Part shown: positions 44,028 to 53,108 of the stretch, piece by piece
How the letters are laid out: every line of letters begins with the position of its first letter
Numbering within the stretch: the stretch's first letter is position 1
Assembly: GCA_018607835.1 (NCBI GenBank)
Contig: JABBAS010000023.1
Span: forward strand, 1 to 53,179
Length of the DNA: 53,179 bases
Direction of reading: 5' to 3'
DNA from: Methylobacillus sp.
GTDB taxonomy: Bacteria > Pseudomonadota > Gammaproteobacteria > Burkholderiales > Burkholderiaceae_C
The notes under the pieces: generated by a model
The model's input: the letters and a program-made list of their open reading frames with translations, nothing else
What the model was told of the DNA's origin: nothing
The model's database searches: none
Made by a program: the position numbers and the translations under genes

Positions 44028-44930
44028 ATGTCCACCCAACAGCTAGACACGCCCGCTGACGAGGAAAGACGCAACCAGTATCTGCTCTCGCTGGGGATTC
44101 GCGTCAGGGGTTTGCGCTCGCAGCGCGGTCTGACGCGCAAGGCCGTGGCGCAGGCGGCGGGCATTTCCGAGCGGCACTTGGCCAACCTAGAGTTGGGCAC
44201 TGGCAACGCGTCGGTGTTGGTGTTACTGGACGTGGCGCATGCCTTGCAATGCACCATGGCCGAGCTGGTGGGCGACGTCACCACCAGCACGCCTGAGTGG
44301 CTGATGTTGCGCGACCTCTTGTCCCCACTTGATGAGGCATCACTGGCGCGGGTTCGCGTCGCCGCCGCCTCGTTGCTGGGACAATCGCACGACCCCGGCG
44401 CCCGTGGGCAACGCATTGCGCTGCTTGGCTTACGCGGTGCGGGCAAAAGCACGCTTGGCGCACGTTTGGCAGCGGCACTGCAATGCCCGTTCACGGAGCT
44501 GAGTCACGAGGTAGAGGAGATGGCGGGCTGCCAACTCTCAGAAATTCAGGCGCTATATGGTCTCAACGCTTACCGACGCTACGAACAGCGCGCCCTGGCG
44601 CAAACCATTGAGCGCCACACGGCCGTCGTCATCGCCACGCCCGGCGGCTTGGTCTCTGACCCAACGGCCTTTAACCAACTGCTGAGCCAATGCACCACCA
44701 TTTGGTTGCAAGCGACCCCTGAAGACCACATGGGCCGCGTCATGGCACAAGGTGACACCCGCCCCATGCAAGCCAACCCAGAGGCGATGGACGACTTGAA
44801 ACGCATTTTGACGGGTCGCACCGCGTTTTATAGCAAGGCGCAGTTTGTCGTGAACACCAGCGCCCAGTCGCTTGAGCAGACCTTTGCGCAGCTGCTGTCC
44901 GTCGTGCGTACGCAGGTCACGCCCCTTTAG
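44028..44930 (+). CDS. boxR: BoxR-type benzoyl-CoA-responsive regulator
   Basis: The 300-residue protein has the architecture specific to BzdR/BoxR: an XRE-type helix-turn-helix (about 24-85, GIRVRGLRSQRGLTRKAVAQAAGISERHLANLELG), a linker, and a C-terminal shikimate-kinase-like domain (from about 125). The P-loop LRGAGKST is intact. Benzoyl-CoA, rather than shikimate, is the effector in the studied members, which repress the catabolic genes until it accumulates. The gene lies between the ligase gene and boxC and so can control both; its probable operators are the TGCA boxes at 44971. The ribosome binding site is weak. Confidence 0.93.
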   Translation: MSTQQLDTPADEERRNQYLLSLGIRVRGLRSQRGLTRKAVAQAAGISERHLANLELGTGNASVLVLLDVAHALQCTMAELVGDVTTSTPEWLMLRDLLSPLDEASLARVRVAAASLLGQSHDPGARGQRIALLGLRGAGKSTLGARLAAALQCPFTELSHEVEEMAGCQLSEIQALYGLNAYRRYEQRALAQTIERHTAVVIATPGGLVSDPTAFNQLLSQCTTIWLQATPEDHMGRVMAQGDTRPMQANPEAMDDLKRILTGRTAFYSKAQFVVNTSAQSLEQTFAQLLSVVRTQVTPL

Positions 44931-44970
44931 CCTCCCCGGGAACAAAGGGTAAACCCCTAATTATCGATGT

Positions 44971-44994
44971 TGCACTATTGTGCATGCGTATGCA
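44971..44994. promoter_or_regulatory. Three TGCA boxes at 10-bp spacing in the boxC promoter (probable BoxR operator)
   Basis: TGCA occurs at 44971, 44981 and 44991, each separated by 6 bases, so the three copies lie on one face of the helix. The array ends 32 bases before the boxC start codon. BzdR/BoxR regulators are known to use TGCA-based repeats; this assignment follows from that knowledge and from the adjoining boxR gene. Confidence 0.7.
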
Positions 44995-45026
44995 TAATAA
45001 TTCCATTCCGTTAGGAGATAGAACGC

Positions 45027-46700
45027 ATGAACGCGATGAATGACTTGTCGACCACGCCCCGCGTGGACTACCAAACCAACCCGGCCAATTACCAACACTG
45101 GGCCTTGACCGTCAACGGTGACGTGGCCACCTTGGTGGCAGACTTCAATGAAGACGGCGGCCTGCGCCCCGGCTACAAGCTGAAGCTGAACAGCTACGAC
45201 TTAGGCGTTGACATTGAGTTGTATGACGCCGTCAACCGCATTCGCTTTGAGCACCCACAGGTGCGCGTCGTCGTGATGACCAGTGCCAAAGACCGCATCT
45301 TTTGCTCAGGCGCAAACATCTTCATGCTGGGTGTCTCCAGCCATGCGTGGAAGGTCAACTTCTGCAAGTTCACCAACGAAACACGCAACGGCCTAGAAGA
45401 CTCGTCGGAACACGATGGTTTGAAGTTTTTAGCTGCGGTGAACGGCGCTTGCGCGGGTGGTGGCTATGAATTAGCGCTGGCATGCGATGAAATTTTGCTG
45501 GTCGATGATCGCTCGTCGGCGGTGAGCTTGCCCGAGGTGCCGCTGTTGGGCGTTTTGCCAGGCACTGGCGGCTTGACCCGGATTACCGACAAGCGACATG
45601 TGCGCCATGACTTGGCGGATATTTTCTGCACCGTAGCGGAAGGCGTGCGGGGGCAGAAGGCGAAAGACTGGCGGTTGGTGGATCACATCGCCAAGCCAGC
45701 CAAGTTCCAAGACGCCATCGCAGAAAAGTCCGCCGCACTTGCGCAGAGCAGCACACGGGACGGCAGCGCCAAAGGCATTGTGATCAGCGCATTGACGCGC
45801 GAGATCACGGAAGACCGATTAGCCTACAACACCGTTACCGTTGACATCGATCGCGCCAAGCGCCAAGCCGTTTTTACCATCATGGGTCCCAGCGCTGACC
45901 TGCCGCGCACGCCTGAGGCGATACAGGCAGCAGGCGAAAACTTCTACCCCTTGGCGATGGCGCGCGATCTCGAAGACGCCATTTTGAGCATGCGCACCAA
46001 CGAACTGGACATTGGCACATGGGTCATCAAAACCAGTGGCGACGCGCAAGCGGTGTTGGCAATGGACGAGGTCTTGGCTGCCAACAAGGACTTCTGGTTG
46101 GTGCGTGAAACCATCGGCCTGTTGCGCCGGACCTTTAGCCGCATAGACGTCTCTTCACGAAGCTTGTTTGCGCTCGTCGACAAGGGGTCTTGTTTTGTCG
46201 GTAGTTTGCTGGAATTGGCATTGGCCTGCGACCGCATCTACCACTTGGCCTTACCTGACGACAGCGACGCACCGCGCATTGCGACCACCGAGGCCAATCA
46301 ATCGTGGTATCCGATGGCTAGCGCGCAAACCCGCCTGCAACGTCGCTTCTACGAAGAGGCCGCCCCATTGGCCGCCGTGCAAGCCAAACAAGGGGAACTG
46401 CTAGACGCCGACGCCGCCTTTGCCCTGGGCTTGGTCACCATGAACCCGGACGACATCGACTGGGATGACGAGGTGCGCATTGCCCTAGAAGAGCGTGCGG
46501 CCATGTCACCTGACGCCCTAACGGGTATGGAGGCCAACCTGCGCTTCAACGGTAAAGAAACCATGTTCACCCGTGTATTTGGCCGCCTAACGGCTTGGCA
46601 AAACTGGATCTTCCAGCGACCCAATGCGGTGGGAGAAAAAGGCTCATTGAAAGTTTATGGCAAAGGCGACAAGGCCGTCTTTGACTGGAATCGTGTCTAA
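45027..46700 (+). CDS. boxC: Benzoyl-CoA-dihydrodiol lyase (2,3-epoxybenzoyl-CoA ring-opening)
   Basis: BoxC opens the ring of 2,3-epoxybenzoyl-CoA, adding two waters to give 3,4-dehydroadipyl-CoA semialdehyde and formate. The 557-residue protein is about twice the length of a normal crotonase and shows two enoyl-CoA hydratase-like halves. The first has FCSGANIFMLG and NGACAGGGYELALACDE; the second begins at about 250 and has SCFVGSLLELALACDR. TTAGGAGATAG is an excellent ribosome binding site. boxB follows after 26 bases. Confidence 0.96.
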   Translation: MNAMNDLSTTPRVDYQTNPANYQHWALTVNGDVATLVADFNEDGGLRPGYKLKLNSYDLGVDIELYDAVNRIRFEHPQVRVVVMTSAKDRIFCSGANIFMLGVSSHAWKVNFCKFTNETRNGLEDSSEHDGLKFLAAVNGACAGGGYELALACDEILLVDDRSSAVSLPEVPLLGVLPGTGGLTRITDKRHVRHDLADIFCTVAEGVRGQKAKDWRLVDHIAKPAKFQDAIAEKSAALAQSSTRDGSAKGIVISALTREITEDRLAYNTVTVDIDRAKRQAVFTIMGPSADLPRTPEAIQAAGENFYPLAMARDLEDAILSMRTNELDIGTWVIKTSGDAQAVLAMDEVLAANKDFWLVRETIGLLRRTFSRIDVSSRSLFALVDKGSCFVGSLLELALACDRIYHLALPDDSDAPRIATTEANQSWYPMASAQTRLQRRFYEEAAPLAAVQAKQGELLDADAAFALGLVTMNPDDIDWDDEVRIALEERAAMSPDALTGMEANLRFNGKETMFTRVFGRLTAWQNWIFQRPNAVGEKGSLKVYGKGDKAVFDWNRV

Positions 46701-46726
46701 CATTTTTTAATTTGGAGAACACCACT

Positions 46727-48154
46727 ATGTCCGGAATCAACTACAGCGAAAAAATTCCTAACAACGTTAACCTCGGTGAAGACCGCACCCTGCAACGCGC
46801 TTTGGAGCAATGGCAACCCAACTTCGTAAGCTGGTGGGACGACATTGGGCCTGAGGGCTCCACCGACAGTGATGTGTATTTGCGCACGGCCGTTAGCGTT
46901 GACCCACAGGGTTGGGCGCAGTTTGGGCACGTCAAGATGCGCGACTACCGTTGGGGCATTTTCTTGAACCCCGCCAAGGAAGAGCGCACCATCGACTTTG
47001 GTGACCACAAGGGCGAGAAGGCATGGACGGACGTGCCTGGCGAATACCGCGCCAACCTTCGCCGGATTATTGTGACCCAGGGTGACACCGAGCCCGCATC
47101 GGTTGAGCAACAGCGTCACTTGGGCTTAACCGCTCCCAGCATGTATGACTTGCGAAACCTCTACCAAATTAACGTGGAAGAAGGCCGGCACTTGTGGGCA
47201 ATGGTTTACTTGTTACACAAGCACTTTGGCCGTGATGGCCGAGAAGAAGCCGATGCCCTGCTAGAGCGCCGCAGCGGCGATGAGGACAACCCACGTATCT
47301 TGGGCGCCTTCAATGAAACGACGCCCGATTGGTTGAGCTTCTTTATGTTCACCTACTTCACCGATCGCGACGGTAAGTTTCAATTGGCTGCGTTAACCGA
47401 GTCTGCTTTCGACCCCTTGGCGCGCACCACCAAGTTCATGCTGACCGAAGAGGCGCACCACATGTTTGTGGGCGAGAGTGGCGTATCGCGCACCATTCAG
47501 CGCACCGCACAGGTCATGAACGAGCTCAAGACCGACGACGTGAACAAGCTGCGCGCAGCCGGGGTGATTGACTTGCCTACCCTTCAGCGTTACCTCAACT
47601 TCCACTTTAGCGTCACCATTGACTTATTCGGCGCAGACGAGTCAAGCAATGCAGCCACGTTCTACAGCACGGGCTTGAAGGGCCGATACGAAGAGGGCAA
47701 GCGAGACGATGACCACGTCTTAAAAGACAAAACCTACCCCGTACTGATCGCCAAGGATGGCGGGCTAGAGACCAAAGAAGTGCCCATGCTCAATGCGCTC
47801 AATGAGGTCTTGCGCGATGACTACATCAAAGACAGCGTGGCCGGCGTCGAACGTTGGAATAAGGTATTGACCAAAGCGGGCATCCCATTTCAACTGCGCG
47901 TCCCCCACAAGGCCTTTAACCGAAACATCGGTGCCTTGAAAGGGGCGAACGTCACACCAGCAGGTGAAGTGGTGAGCGACGCTGAGTGGAAGGGGCGCGC
48001 AGGCGAGTGGCTACCCTCCAACGAAGACCGTGCGTTCGTTGCGAGCCTCATGGGACGTGTTGTGGAGCCAGGTAAGTTTGCAAACTGGATCGCACCACCA
48101 GCGATGGGCGTGAATCGCATGCCCATCGAGTTCGACTACGTTCGCTTTAACTAA
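46727..48154 (+). CDS. boxB: Benzoyl-CoA 2,3-epoxidase, di-iron oxygenase component
   Basis: BoxB uses O2 and electrons from BoxA to epoxidise benzoyl-CoA. The 475-residue protein carries carboxylate-bridged di-iron ligands in NVEEGRHLWAMVYLLHKHFG (ExxH at about 148-153) and LTEEAHHMFVGE (ExxH at about 240). The frame opens at a TTG at 46712, but the ATG at 46727 has TTTGGAGAA upstream and gives the family N-terminus MSGINYSEKIPNNV. It is encoded between its partner genes, in the order boxC-boxB-boxA. Confidence 0.96.
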   Translation: MSGINYSEKIPNNVNLGEDRTLQRALEQWQPNFVSWWDDIGPEGSTDSDVYLRTAVSVDPQGWAQFGHVKMRDYRWGIFLNPAKEERTIDFGDHKGEKAWTDVPGEYRANLRRIIVTQGDTEPASVEQQRHLGLTAPSMYDLRNLYQINVEEGRHLWAMVYLLHKHFGRDGREEADALLERRSGDEDNPRILGAFNETTPDWLSFFMFTYFTDRDGKFQLAALTESAFDPLARTTKFMLTEEAHHMFVGESGVSRTIQRTAQVMNELKTDDVNKLRAAGVIDLPTLQRYLNFHFSVTIDLFGADESSNAATFYSTGLKGRYEEGKRDDDHVLKDKTYPVLIAKDGGLETKEVPMLNALNEVLRDDYIKDSVAGVERWNKVLTKAGIPFQLRVPHKAFNRNIGALKGANVTPAGEVVSDAEWKGRAGEWLPSNEDRAFVASLMGRVVEPGKFANWIAPPAMGVNRMPIEFDYVRFN

Positions 48155-48166
48155 ACCCCTTGCGCC

Positions 48167-49390
48167 ATGTCTGACCTCGCCGAAACCACCGTTATCAATC
48201 AGCATCTGATTGATCCAGAGATTTGCATTCGTTGCAACACCTGTGAGGCCACCTGCCCCATTGGTGCGATCACGCACAATGATCTCAACTACGTGGTGGA
48301 TGCGAGCAAGTGCAATAGCTGCATGGACTGCATCTCCCCCTGCCCCACCGGCTCCATAGACAACTGGCGGCAAGTGCTGCGCGAGCAAGCCTACTCGGTG
48401 GACGATCAGCTCACGTGGGATGAGCTACCCGAACAGGGCGAGTTGGCAGCGACCGATGTGGCCGCGCCGTCGCCCAACACAAGCGGGGGCGGGAGCGTTG
48501 GGGCGACCATTGCGCCCAAGTCAGCCGCACAGCCGCAAACGCTGTTGTTTGGGCCATCGGCGGCCACGCCTTATGCACGAGCCACGGTAGTGGGCAACCA
48601 CCGCGTGACCGATGTGGGCCATGACTACGACACGCACCACATCGTTCTGGACTTTGGTGAGACACACTTCCCGGTTTTAGAGGGCCAGTCTTTGGGCATA
48701 TTGGCACCCGGGGTCGATGCCGCAGGACGGCCGCACCACGCGAGGCAGTATTCCATTGCCAGCCCGCGTCATGGGGAGCGCCCGGGCTATAACAACCTGT
48801 CCATCACCGTCAAACGGGTACTCGAGGACCACGCGGGGAATCCCGTGCGAGGCGTTGCGTCTAACTACTTGTGCGATGCCGCGGTAGGCGACACCGTGCA
48901 AGTCGTGGGCCCGTTTGGCAGCAGCTTTCTCATGCCCAACCATGCGAACAGCCACCTTGTGATGATTTGCACGGGGACAGGTAGTGCGCCTATGCGGGGC
49001 ATGACCGAATGGCGCCGGCGCCTCTTGCATGCCGGCACCTACGAAGGGGGCGAGCTACACCTGTTTTTTGGCGCGCGCTCTAAGGCCGAGTTGCCCTACT
49101 TCGGCCCACTTAAAAAATTACCGTCTGAATTTATCACCACGCACCTAGCGCTATCGCGCGAGCCCGATCAGCCCAAGCAATACGTGCAAGATGTGATGCG
49201 GGCTCAAGCCCCAGAGCTGGCGCGCTTAATGGCAGACCCCCATGCGTATTTCTACGTCTGTGGTCTGAAGGCAATGGAAGAAGGCGTGCTCACCGCCATG
49301 GCGGACATCTGCGCGGCGCACCAATTGGACTGGGCACAGGTTGCTGGCGACATGAAGCGCGACGCTCGCTTACACCTAGAAACCTACTAA
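48167..49390 (+). CDS. boxA: Benzoyl-CoA 2,3-epoxidase reductase component
   Basis: BoxA passes electrons from NADPH to BoxB. The 407-residue protein joins an N-terminal ferredoxin domain with two [4Fe-4S] motifs ([12 protein letters not shown] at about 19-30 and [12 protein letters not shown] at about 53-64), a low-complexity linker (about 95-130) and a C-terminal ferredoxin-NADP reductase module. That module has the FAD motif [12 protein letters not shown] and NADPH contacts in [12 protein letters not shown] and [14 protein letters not shown]. It is the last gene of boxCBA and starts 12 bases after boxB. Confidence 0.96.
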   Translation: MSDLAETTVINQHLIDPEICIRCNTCEATCPIGAITHNDLNYVVDASKCNSCMDCISPCPTGSIDNWRQVLREQAYSVDDQLTWDELPEQGELAATDVAAPSPNTSGGGSVGATIAPKSAAQPQTLLFGPSAATPYARATVVGNHRVTDVGHDYDTHHIVLDFGETHFPVLEGQSLGILAPGVDAAGRPHHARQYSIASPRHGERPGYNNLSITVKRVLEDHAGNPVRGVASNYLCDAAVGDTVQVVGPFGSSFLMPNHANSHLVMICTGTGSAPMRGMTEWRRRLLHAGTYEGGELHLFFGARSKAELPYFGPLKKLPSEFITTHLALSREPDQPKQYVQDVMRAQAPELARLMADPHAYFYVCGLKAMEEGVLTAMADICAAHQLDWAQVAGDMKRDARLHLETY

Positions 49391-49435
49391 ACTGGCACTA
49401 GGCACACACCCGCTTGACACCGAAGCCAACGCCGC

Positions 49436-49972
49436 ATGCACCCCAACACCCCACGTACACCGCACACCCCCGCAAGCGACCCGTCGCCTGTGCCGCGCCG
49501 TATCGACCAACTACTCGATAGCTACGCCGAGAGCCATCAACACCCCACGAACAAGCTAATTCATTGGGTATGTGTCCCTGCGATTACCTGGTGTGTGTTG
49601 GTGGGGTTTTATTTACTCCCTTACCCCGAGGCAATGGGGCAGGCCAGTGGCATGAACTGGATGTGGATTTTTTTGGCGTTCAGTCTCACCTACTACATGC
49701 GTCTGTCTAAGCCGTTGACCATGGGGTTTTTAGTCGTTGTAACGGTCTGCGTCGCGTTGATCGGTGGCTACGAAGCGCTGTATGCCCACACACAGACGCT
49801 ATCACTCGGAAGCTTCGCCGCACTTGTATTTGTGCTTGCGTGGATTGGGCAATTTATCGGACACCGCATAGAAGGCAAAAAGCCTTCGTTTTTACAGGAC
49901 CTACAGTTTCTCTTGATCGGTCCGGCTTGGCTGCTGCACTTCATTTACAAAAAGTGGGGCATCCGCTACTAA
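49436..49972 (+). CDS. DUF962/Mpo1-like membrane protein
   Basis: The 178-residue protein has about four membrane segments and the Mpo1/DUF962 histidine motifs YAESHQHPTNKLIHW (about 31-45) and GQFIGHRIEGKKPSF. Yeast Mpo1 is an Fe(II) dioxygenase that shortens 2-hydroxy fatty acids by alpha-oxidation, and bacterial members probably share the metal site. It begins 45 bases after boxA and could be read from the box operon, but no link to benzoate is apparent. The proline-rich first 25 residues are probably disordered. Confidence 0.83.
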   Translation: MHPNTPRTPHTPASDPSPVPRRIDQLLDSYAESHQHPTNKLIHWVCVPAITWCVLVGFYLLPYPEAMGQASGMNWMWIFLAFSLTYYMRLSKPLTMGFLVVVTVCVALIGGYEALYAHTQTLSLGSFAALVFVLAWIGQFIGHRIEGKKPSFLQDLQFLLIGPAWLLHFIYKKWGIRY

Positions 49973-50008
49973 CGCCCCAAAAGGCAGCGGCGCGGCGCGC
50001 GTAGAGAC

Positions 50009-50329
50009 CTAGTCGAAGAGGTTAGCGAAGAAGCCTACACTTGCAGGCGTCGTGACCAAGCGGCGAACGCGCCGATCGCTGTCGTCGGGCAACTTATCTA
50101 GAAAACCCCGCTCGACCAGCTCATCAATGCTGCGAGAGACGCTGAGCGGCGAAAAGCCAGCGGCATTTTTATGAATATCGGCCACAGTCAAGTGCCCGCC
50201 GCCTTCCTGCATCGCTACCTGCACATTGAGCATCACCATCAAAGGCAAGACGGACTGACGTCCGTCCGCACTTTTTTGATTAGAAAAGTAGCGGTTTAAT
50301 GCATTACGGACAATTTTTTCGTGAGTCAT
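50009..50329 (-). CDS. Small MarR-like winged-helix protein
   Basis: The 106-residue protein has the winged-helix pattern of MarR-type regulators: LTVADIHKNAAGFSPLSVSRSIDELVERGFLDKLPDDSDRRVRRL, with the D-x-R/K-type wing near residues 83-90. It is shorter than usual MarR proteins (about 140-150) and lacks most of the C-terminal dimerisation helix. It lies downstream of glmS on the same strand, 200 bases away, and faces the converging DUF962 gene. Its target is unknown. The 200-base gap (50330-50529) shows only a small CGCAC/GTGCG stem and no gene. Confidence 0.7.
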   Translation of the reverse strand: MTHEKIVRNALNRYFSNQKSADGRQSVLPLMVMLNVQVAMQEGGGHLTVADIHKNAAGFSPLSVSRSIDELVERGFLDKLPDDSDRRVRRLVTTPASVGFFANLFD

Positions 50330-50529
50330 TTGTAGCGCTAATGGGCTATAGTTTTTCCATTAACTCCGACCATTGTGATTCAAAACCGCTATCTTAATTT
50401 TGCATAATTAGTAGCTATATTTATGGTTATCGGTTGACAGGCGATACGACAGCGACAACGCCTGATCGTACGGTGTCTGCGATACCCGCGGCGGTGGTAC
50501 GCACACGCGTGCGAGCGTGCAAGCGCTGG

Positions 50530-52422
50530 TTATTCCACGGTGACGGACTTGGCTAAATTTCTTGGCTTATCAACGTCTGTTCCCTTGGCGCATGCTGTGT
50601 GATACGCCAACATCTGCAACGGCACCACGTGAAGCAAGGGACTTAAAACGCCGTAGTGCTCGGGCATATTTATAACGTGTACGTGTTCGCTGGACTTGAT
50701 GCGGCTATCGCCATCCGCCAGCACATACAACACACCACCCCGCGCGCGAACCTCTTGCATATTACTTTTCAGTTTTTCCAAAAGTTGGTCATTCGGTGCC
50801 ACCGTCACCACGGGCATGGCTTCGGTAACCAACGCCAAGGGGCCGTGCTTTAGCTCCCCCGCTGGGTACGCCTCCGCATGGATATAGCTAATTTCTTTTA
50901 GCTTGAGCGCACCCTCCAAGGCGATGGGATAGTGCAGCCCGCGCCCCAGAAATAAGGCGTTGTCCATGCGCGCAAAATCTTGGGACCACGCAATGACTTG
51001 AGGCTCTAAAGCCAAGACATCTTGTAACGCGCTAGGCAGATGACGCATTGCCTTCAAGTGCGCCGCCTCGTCCGCTGCGCTCAAGCGGTTGTTGGCTTGC
51101 GCCAAGGCCAACGTCAATAAAAACAAACCCGCTAGCTGTGTCGTAAACGCCTTGGTGGACGCCACGCCAATTTCCACACCGGCCCGCGTGATGTAGGCTA
51201 ACTTGCACTCGCGCACCATGGCCGACGTTGCGACATTACAGATCGTCAGCGTGTGGTGCATGCCCAGTGACTGGGCGTGGCGCAAGGCGGCTAATGTGTC
51301 TGCCGTTTCGCCACTTTGACTCAACGTGACGACCAGGGTTTTAGGGTGCGGCACACTCGTGCGGTAGCGGTACTCGCTTGCCACTTCGACCTGCGTCGGT
51401 AGCCCCGCAATGCCCTCCAACCAGTACTTGGCAACGCAACCGCTGTAATAGCTGGTGCCACAGGCCAAGATCAGAACGCGGTCTACGTCCTGAAAGGTGG
51501 CGTGCGCATTCTCCCCAGGCGCGGGCTGCGTGACACCGTCAAACAGCTCAGGAACAATACCTTCTACGCCTTCAAGCGTGTCGGCAATTGCGCGCGGCTG
51601 TTCAAAAATTTCCTTTTGCATGTAATGCCGATAAGGCCCCAACTCGGCGGCACCACTGTGGGCGTGCACCGTTTTAACGGGCCGCTGCACCGAGCGTTGT
51701 TGTGCGTCCAGCACCCAGTGCTTACCCAACTGCAGGTCAACGCGATCGCCCTCTTCGAGGTAAACAATTTGATCGGTCACGCCTGCTAACGCCATGGCAT
51801 CACTCGCAAGAAATTGCGCCTGCGTGTCCTGTGGGCTGCCGATACCCAGCACCAACGGCGAGCCCAACCGGGCGCCAACCACGCGGTGCGGCTCGTCTTT
51901 ATGGAAGGCGGCAATCGCGTAAGCACCCTGTAACTGCGCCACCGTTGCTTGCAAAGCGTCAAACAAATCACCGTCGTAGAGCGAGTCAAGCAAGTGGGCG
52001 ATCACCTCGGTGTCGGTCTGGCTGCTAAAGACGTAGCCCTTGGCTTGCAAGGCGGCACGCAGTTCGTCGTGGTTTTCAATGATGCCGTTGTGCACCAAGG
52101 CAATTCGCCCCGAGCGCTCAGGGGCATCATCTCCCGCATTGATGCCCGGGCCGTGACTGAAATGCGGATGGGCGTTGTGTACCGCTGGCGCGCCATGCGT
52201 GGCCCAGCGGGTATGCGCGATGCCCGTGCCACTCGCTAGTTGTGTGCGCTCAATTTGCGTCAGTAAGTCGGCGACGCGCGCCGTACTGCGACTACGCTTT
52301 AGGCCGCCCGCATAGACGGCGACGCCGCAGGAGTCATAGCCGCGGTACTCCAAGCGCTGTAAGCCTTGAACCAAAACGGGAACAATGTTGCCCGAAGAAA
52401 CCGCGCCAACGATGCCACACAT
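50530..52422 (-). CDS. glmS: Glutamine-fructose-6-phosphate aminotransferase (isomerising)
   Basis: GlmS makes glucosamine 6-phosphate from fructose 6-phosphate and glutamine for peptidoglycan and LPS. The 630-residue protein starts [10 protein letters not shown], where Cys2 becomes the N-terminal nucleophile. It has [20 protein letters not shown] and QTDTEVIAH in the glutaminase domain (about 1-240), then two SIS domains with [20 protein letters not shown] and SEYRYR, and ends in [11 protein letters not shown] as in all GlmS. The frame opens 9 codons earlier, but the processed Cys requires the start at 52422. No glmS ribozyme or leader of note is seen upstream. Confidence 0.97.
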   Translation of the reverse strand: MCGIVGAVSSGNIVPVLVQGLQRLEYRGYDSCGVAVYAGGLKRSRSTARVADLLTQIERTQLASGTGIAHTRWATHGAPAVHNAHPHFSHGPGINAGDDAPERSGRIALVHNGIIENHDELRAALQAKGYVFSSQTDTEVIAHLLDSLYDGDLFDALQATVAQLQGAYAIAAFHKDEPHRVVGARLGSPLVLGIGSPQDTQAQFLASDAMALAGVTDQIVYLEEGDRVDLQLGKHWVLDAQQRSVQRPVKTVHAHSGAAELGPYRHYMQKEIFEQPRAIADTLEGVEGIVPELFDGVTQPAPGENAHATFQDVDRVLILACGTSYYSGCVAKYWLEGIAGLPTQVEVASEYRYRTSVPHPKTLVVTLSQSGETADTLAALRHAQSLGMHHTLTICNVATSAMVRECKLAYITRAGVEIGVASTKAFTTQLAGLFLLTLALAQANNRLSAADEAAHLKAMRHLPSALQDVLALEPQVIAWSQDFARMDNALFLGRGLHYPIALEGALKLKEISYIHAEAYPAGELKHGPLALVTEAMPVVTVAPNDQLLEKLKSNMQEVRARGGVLYVLADGDSRIKSSEHVHVINMPEHYGVLSPLLHVVPLQMLAYHTACAKGTDVDKPRNLAKSVTVE

Positions 52423-52579
52423 AGGAGACCCTTCGCAAATAAGCCACAAACAGCGCCAAGTGTAGACAGTACGAAGAGAAATTTGCGTTCATTTTTTATC
52501 TATTTTTGATTTTTTATTTCTCATTTGTTATAACTTGAAATAAATGACCATAGATATTACTTTTTAGATTAAATAAATC

Positions 52580-53086
52580 ATGCTTGACCACACCGATGTC
52601 GCTATTTTGGATGTTTTACAACGCGACGCAGACATTACGAACGCCAAGCTCGCGCGACAGATCGGTGCCTCACCCGCCACCACCTTGCGGCGCGTCGCGC
52701 GTCTAAAGGCCGATGGCGTGATCACACACTACGCCGCCATCCTCAATGCCGACGCTTTAAAAGACACCATGGGAACGGGCCTGAGCGCCATCATCGAAGT
52801 CAGTCTTGACGTTCAAAGCGAGGAGCACATGCTGCGTTTTGAACAAGCCGCATGCGCTGACGCCAACGTACTGCAGTGCTATCGCACCAGCCCCGGGCCT
52901 GACTTTGTGCTGATTATTTACGTCAACGACATGCCCGCCTACCTCGCACTGGCACAACGCCTCTTCACAGCGCAAGCCAATGTGCGCAATGTGAAAGCAT
53001 TTTTTAGCGTGAAGCGCGCCAAGTTTGGCACCGCCTTACCGTTACCCACCGCCACTGCCACGGCAGCAGGTGCGTCGCGCTCATGA
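52580..53086 (+). CDS. Lrp/AsnC-family transcriptional regulator
   Basis: The 168-residue protein has an AsnC-type helix-turn-helix (about 4-60, LDHTDVAILDVLQRDADITNAKLARQIGASPATTLRRV) and the C-terminal RAM ligand-binding domain with VLQCYRTSPGPDFVLIIYVNDM. It should bind an amino acid or similar effector. It lies divergent from glmS across a very AT-rich 157-base region and converges on glmU, so it may influence amino-sugar genes, but this is not shown. The C-terminal tail (about 150-168) is Ala/Thr-rich and probably disordered. Confidence 0.9.
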   Translation: MLDHTDVAILDVLQRDADITNAKLARQIGASPATTLRRVARLKADGVITHYAAILNADALKDTMGTGLSAIIEVSLDVQSEEHMLRFEQAACADANVLQCYRTSPGPDFVLIIYVNDMPAYLALAQRLFTAQANVRNVKAFFSVKRAKFGTALPLPTATATAAGASRS

Positions 53087-53098
53087 GCTCATGAGCGC
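53077..53098. other. Perfect 22-base palindrome across the end of the Lrp-family gene
   Basis: The arm GCGCTCATGAG is followed directly by its exact reverse complement. The palindrome spans the gene's stop codon (TGA at 53084-53086) and can form a hairpin with a 9-bp stem and AGCT loop in either direction. A run of nine T follows on the plus strand at 53112-53120. Its place between two converging genes suggests a bidirectional transcription end. Confidence 0.6.
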
Positions 53099-53108
53099 CT
53101 GCCTGACC

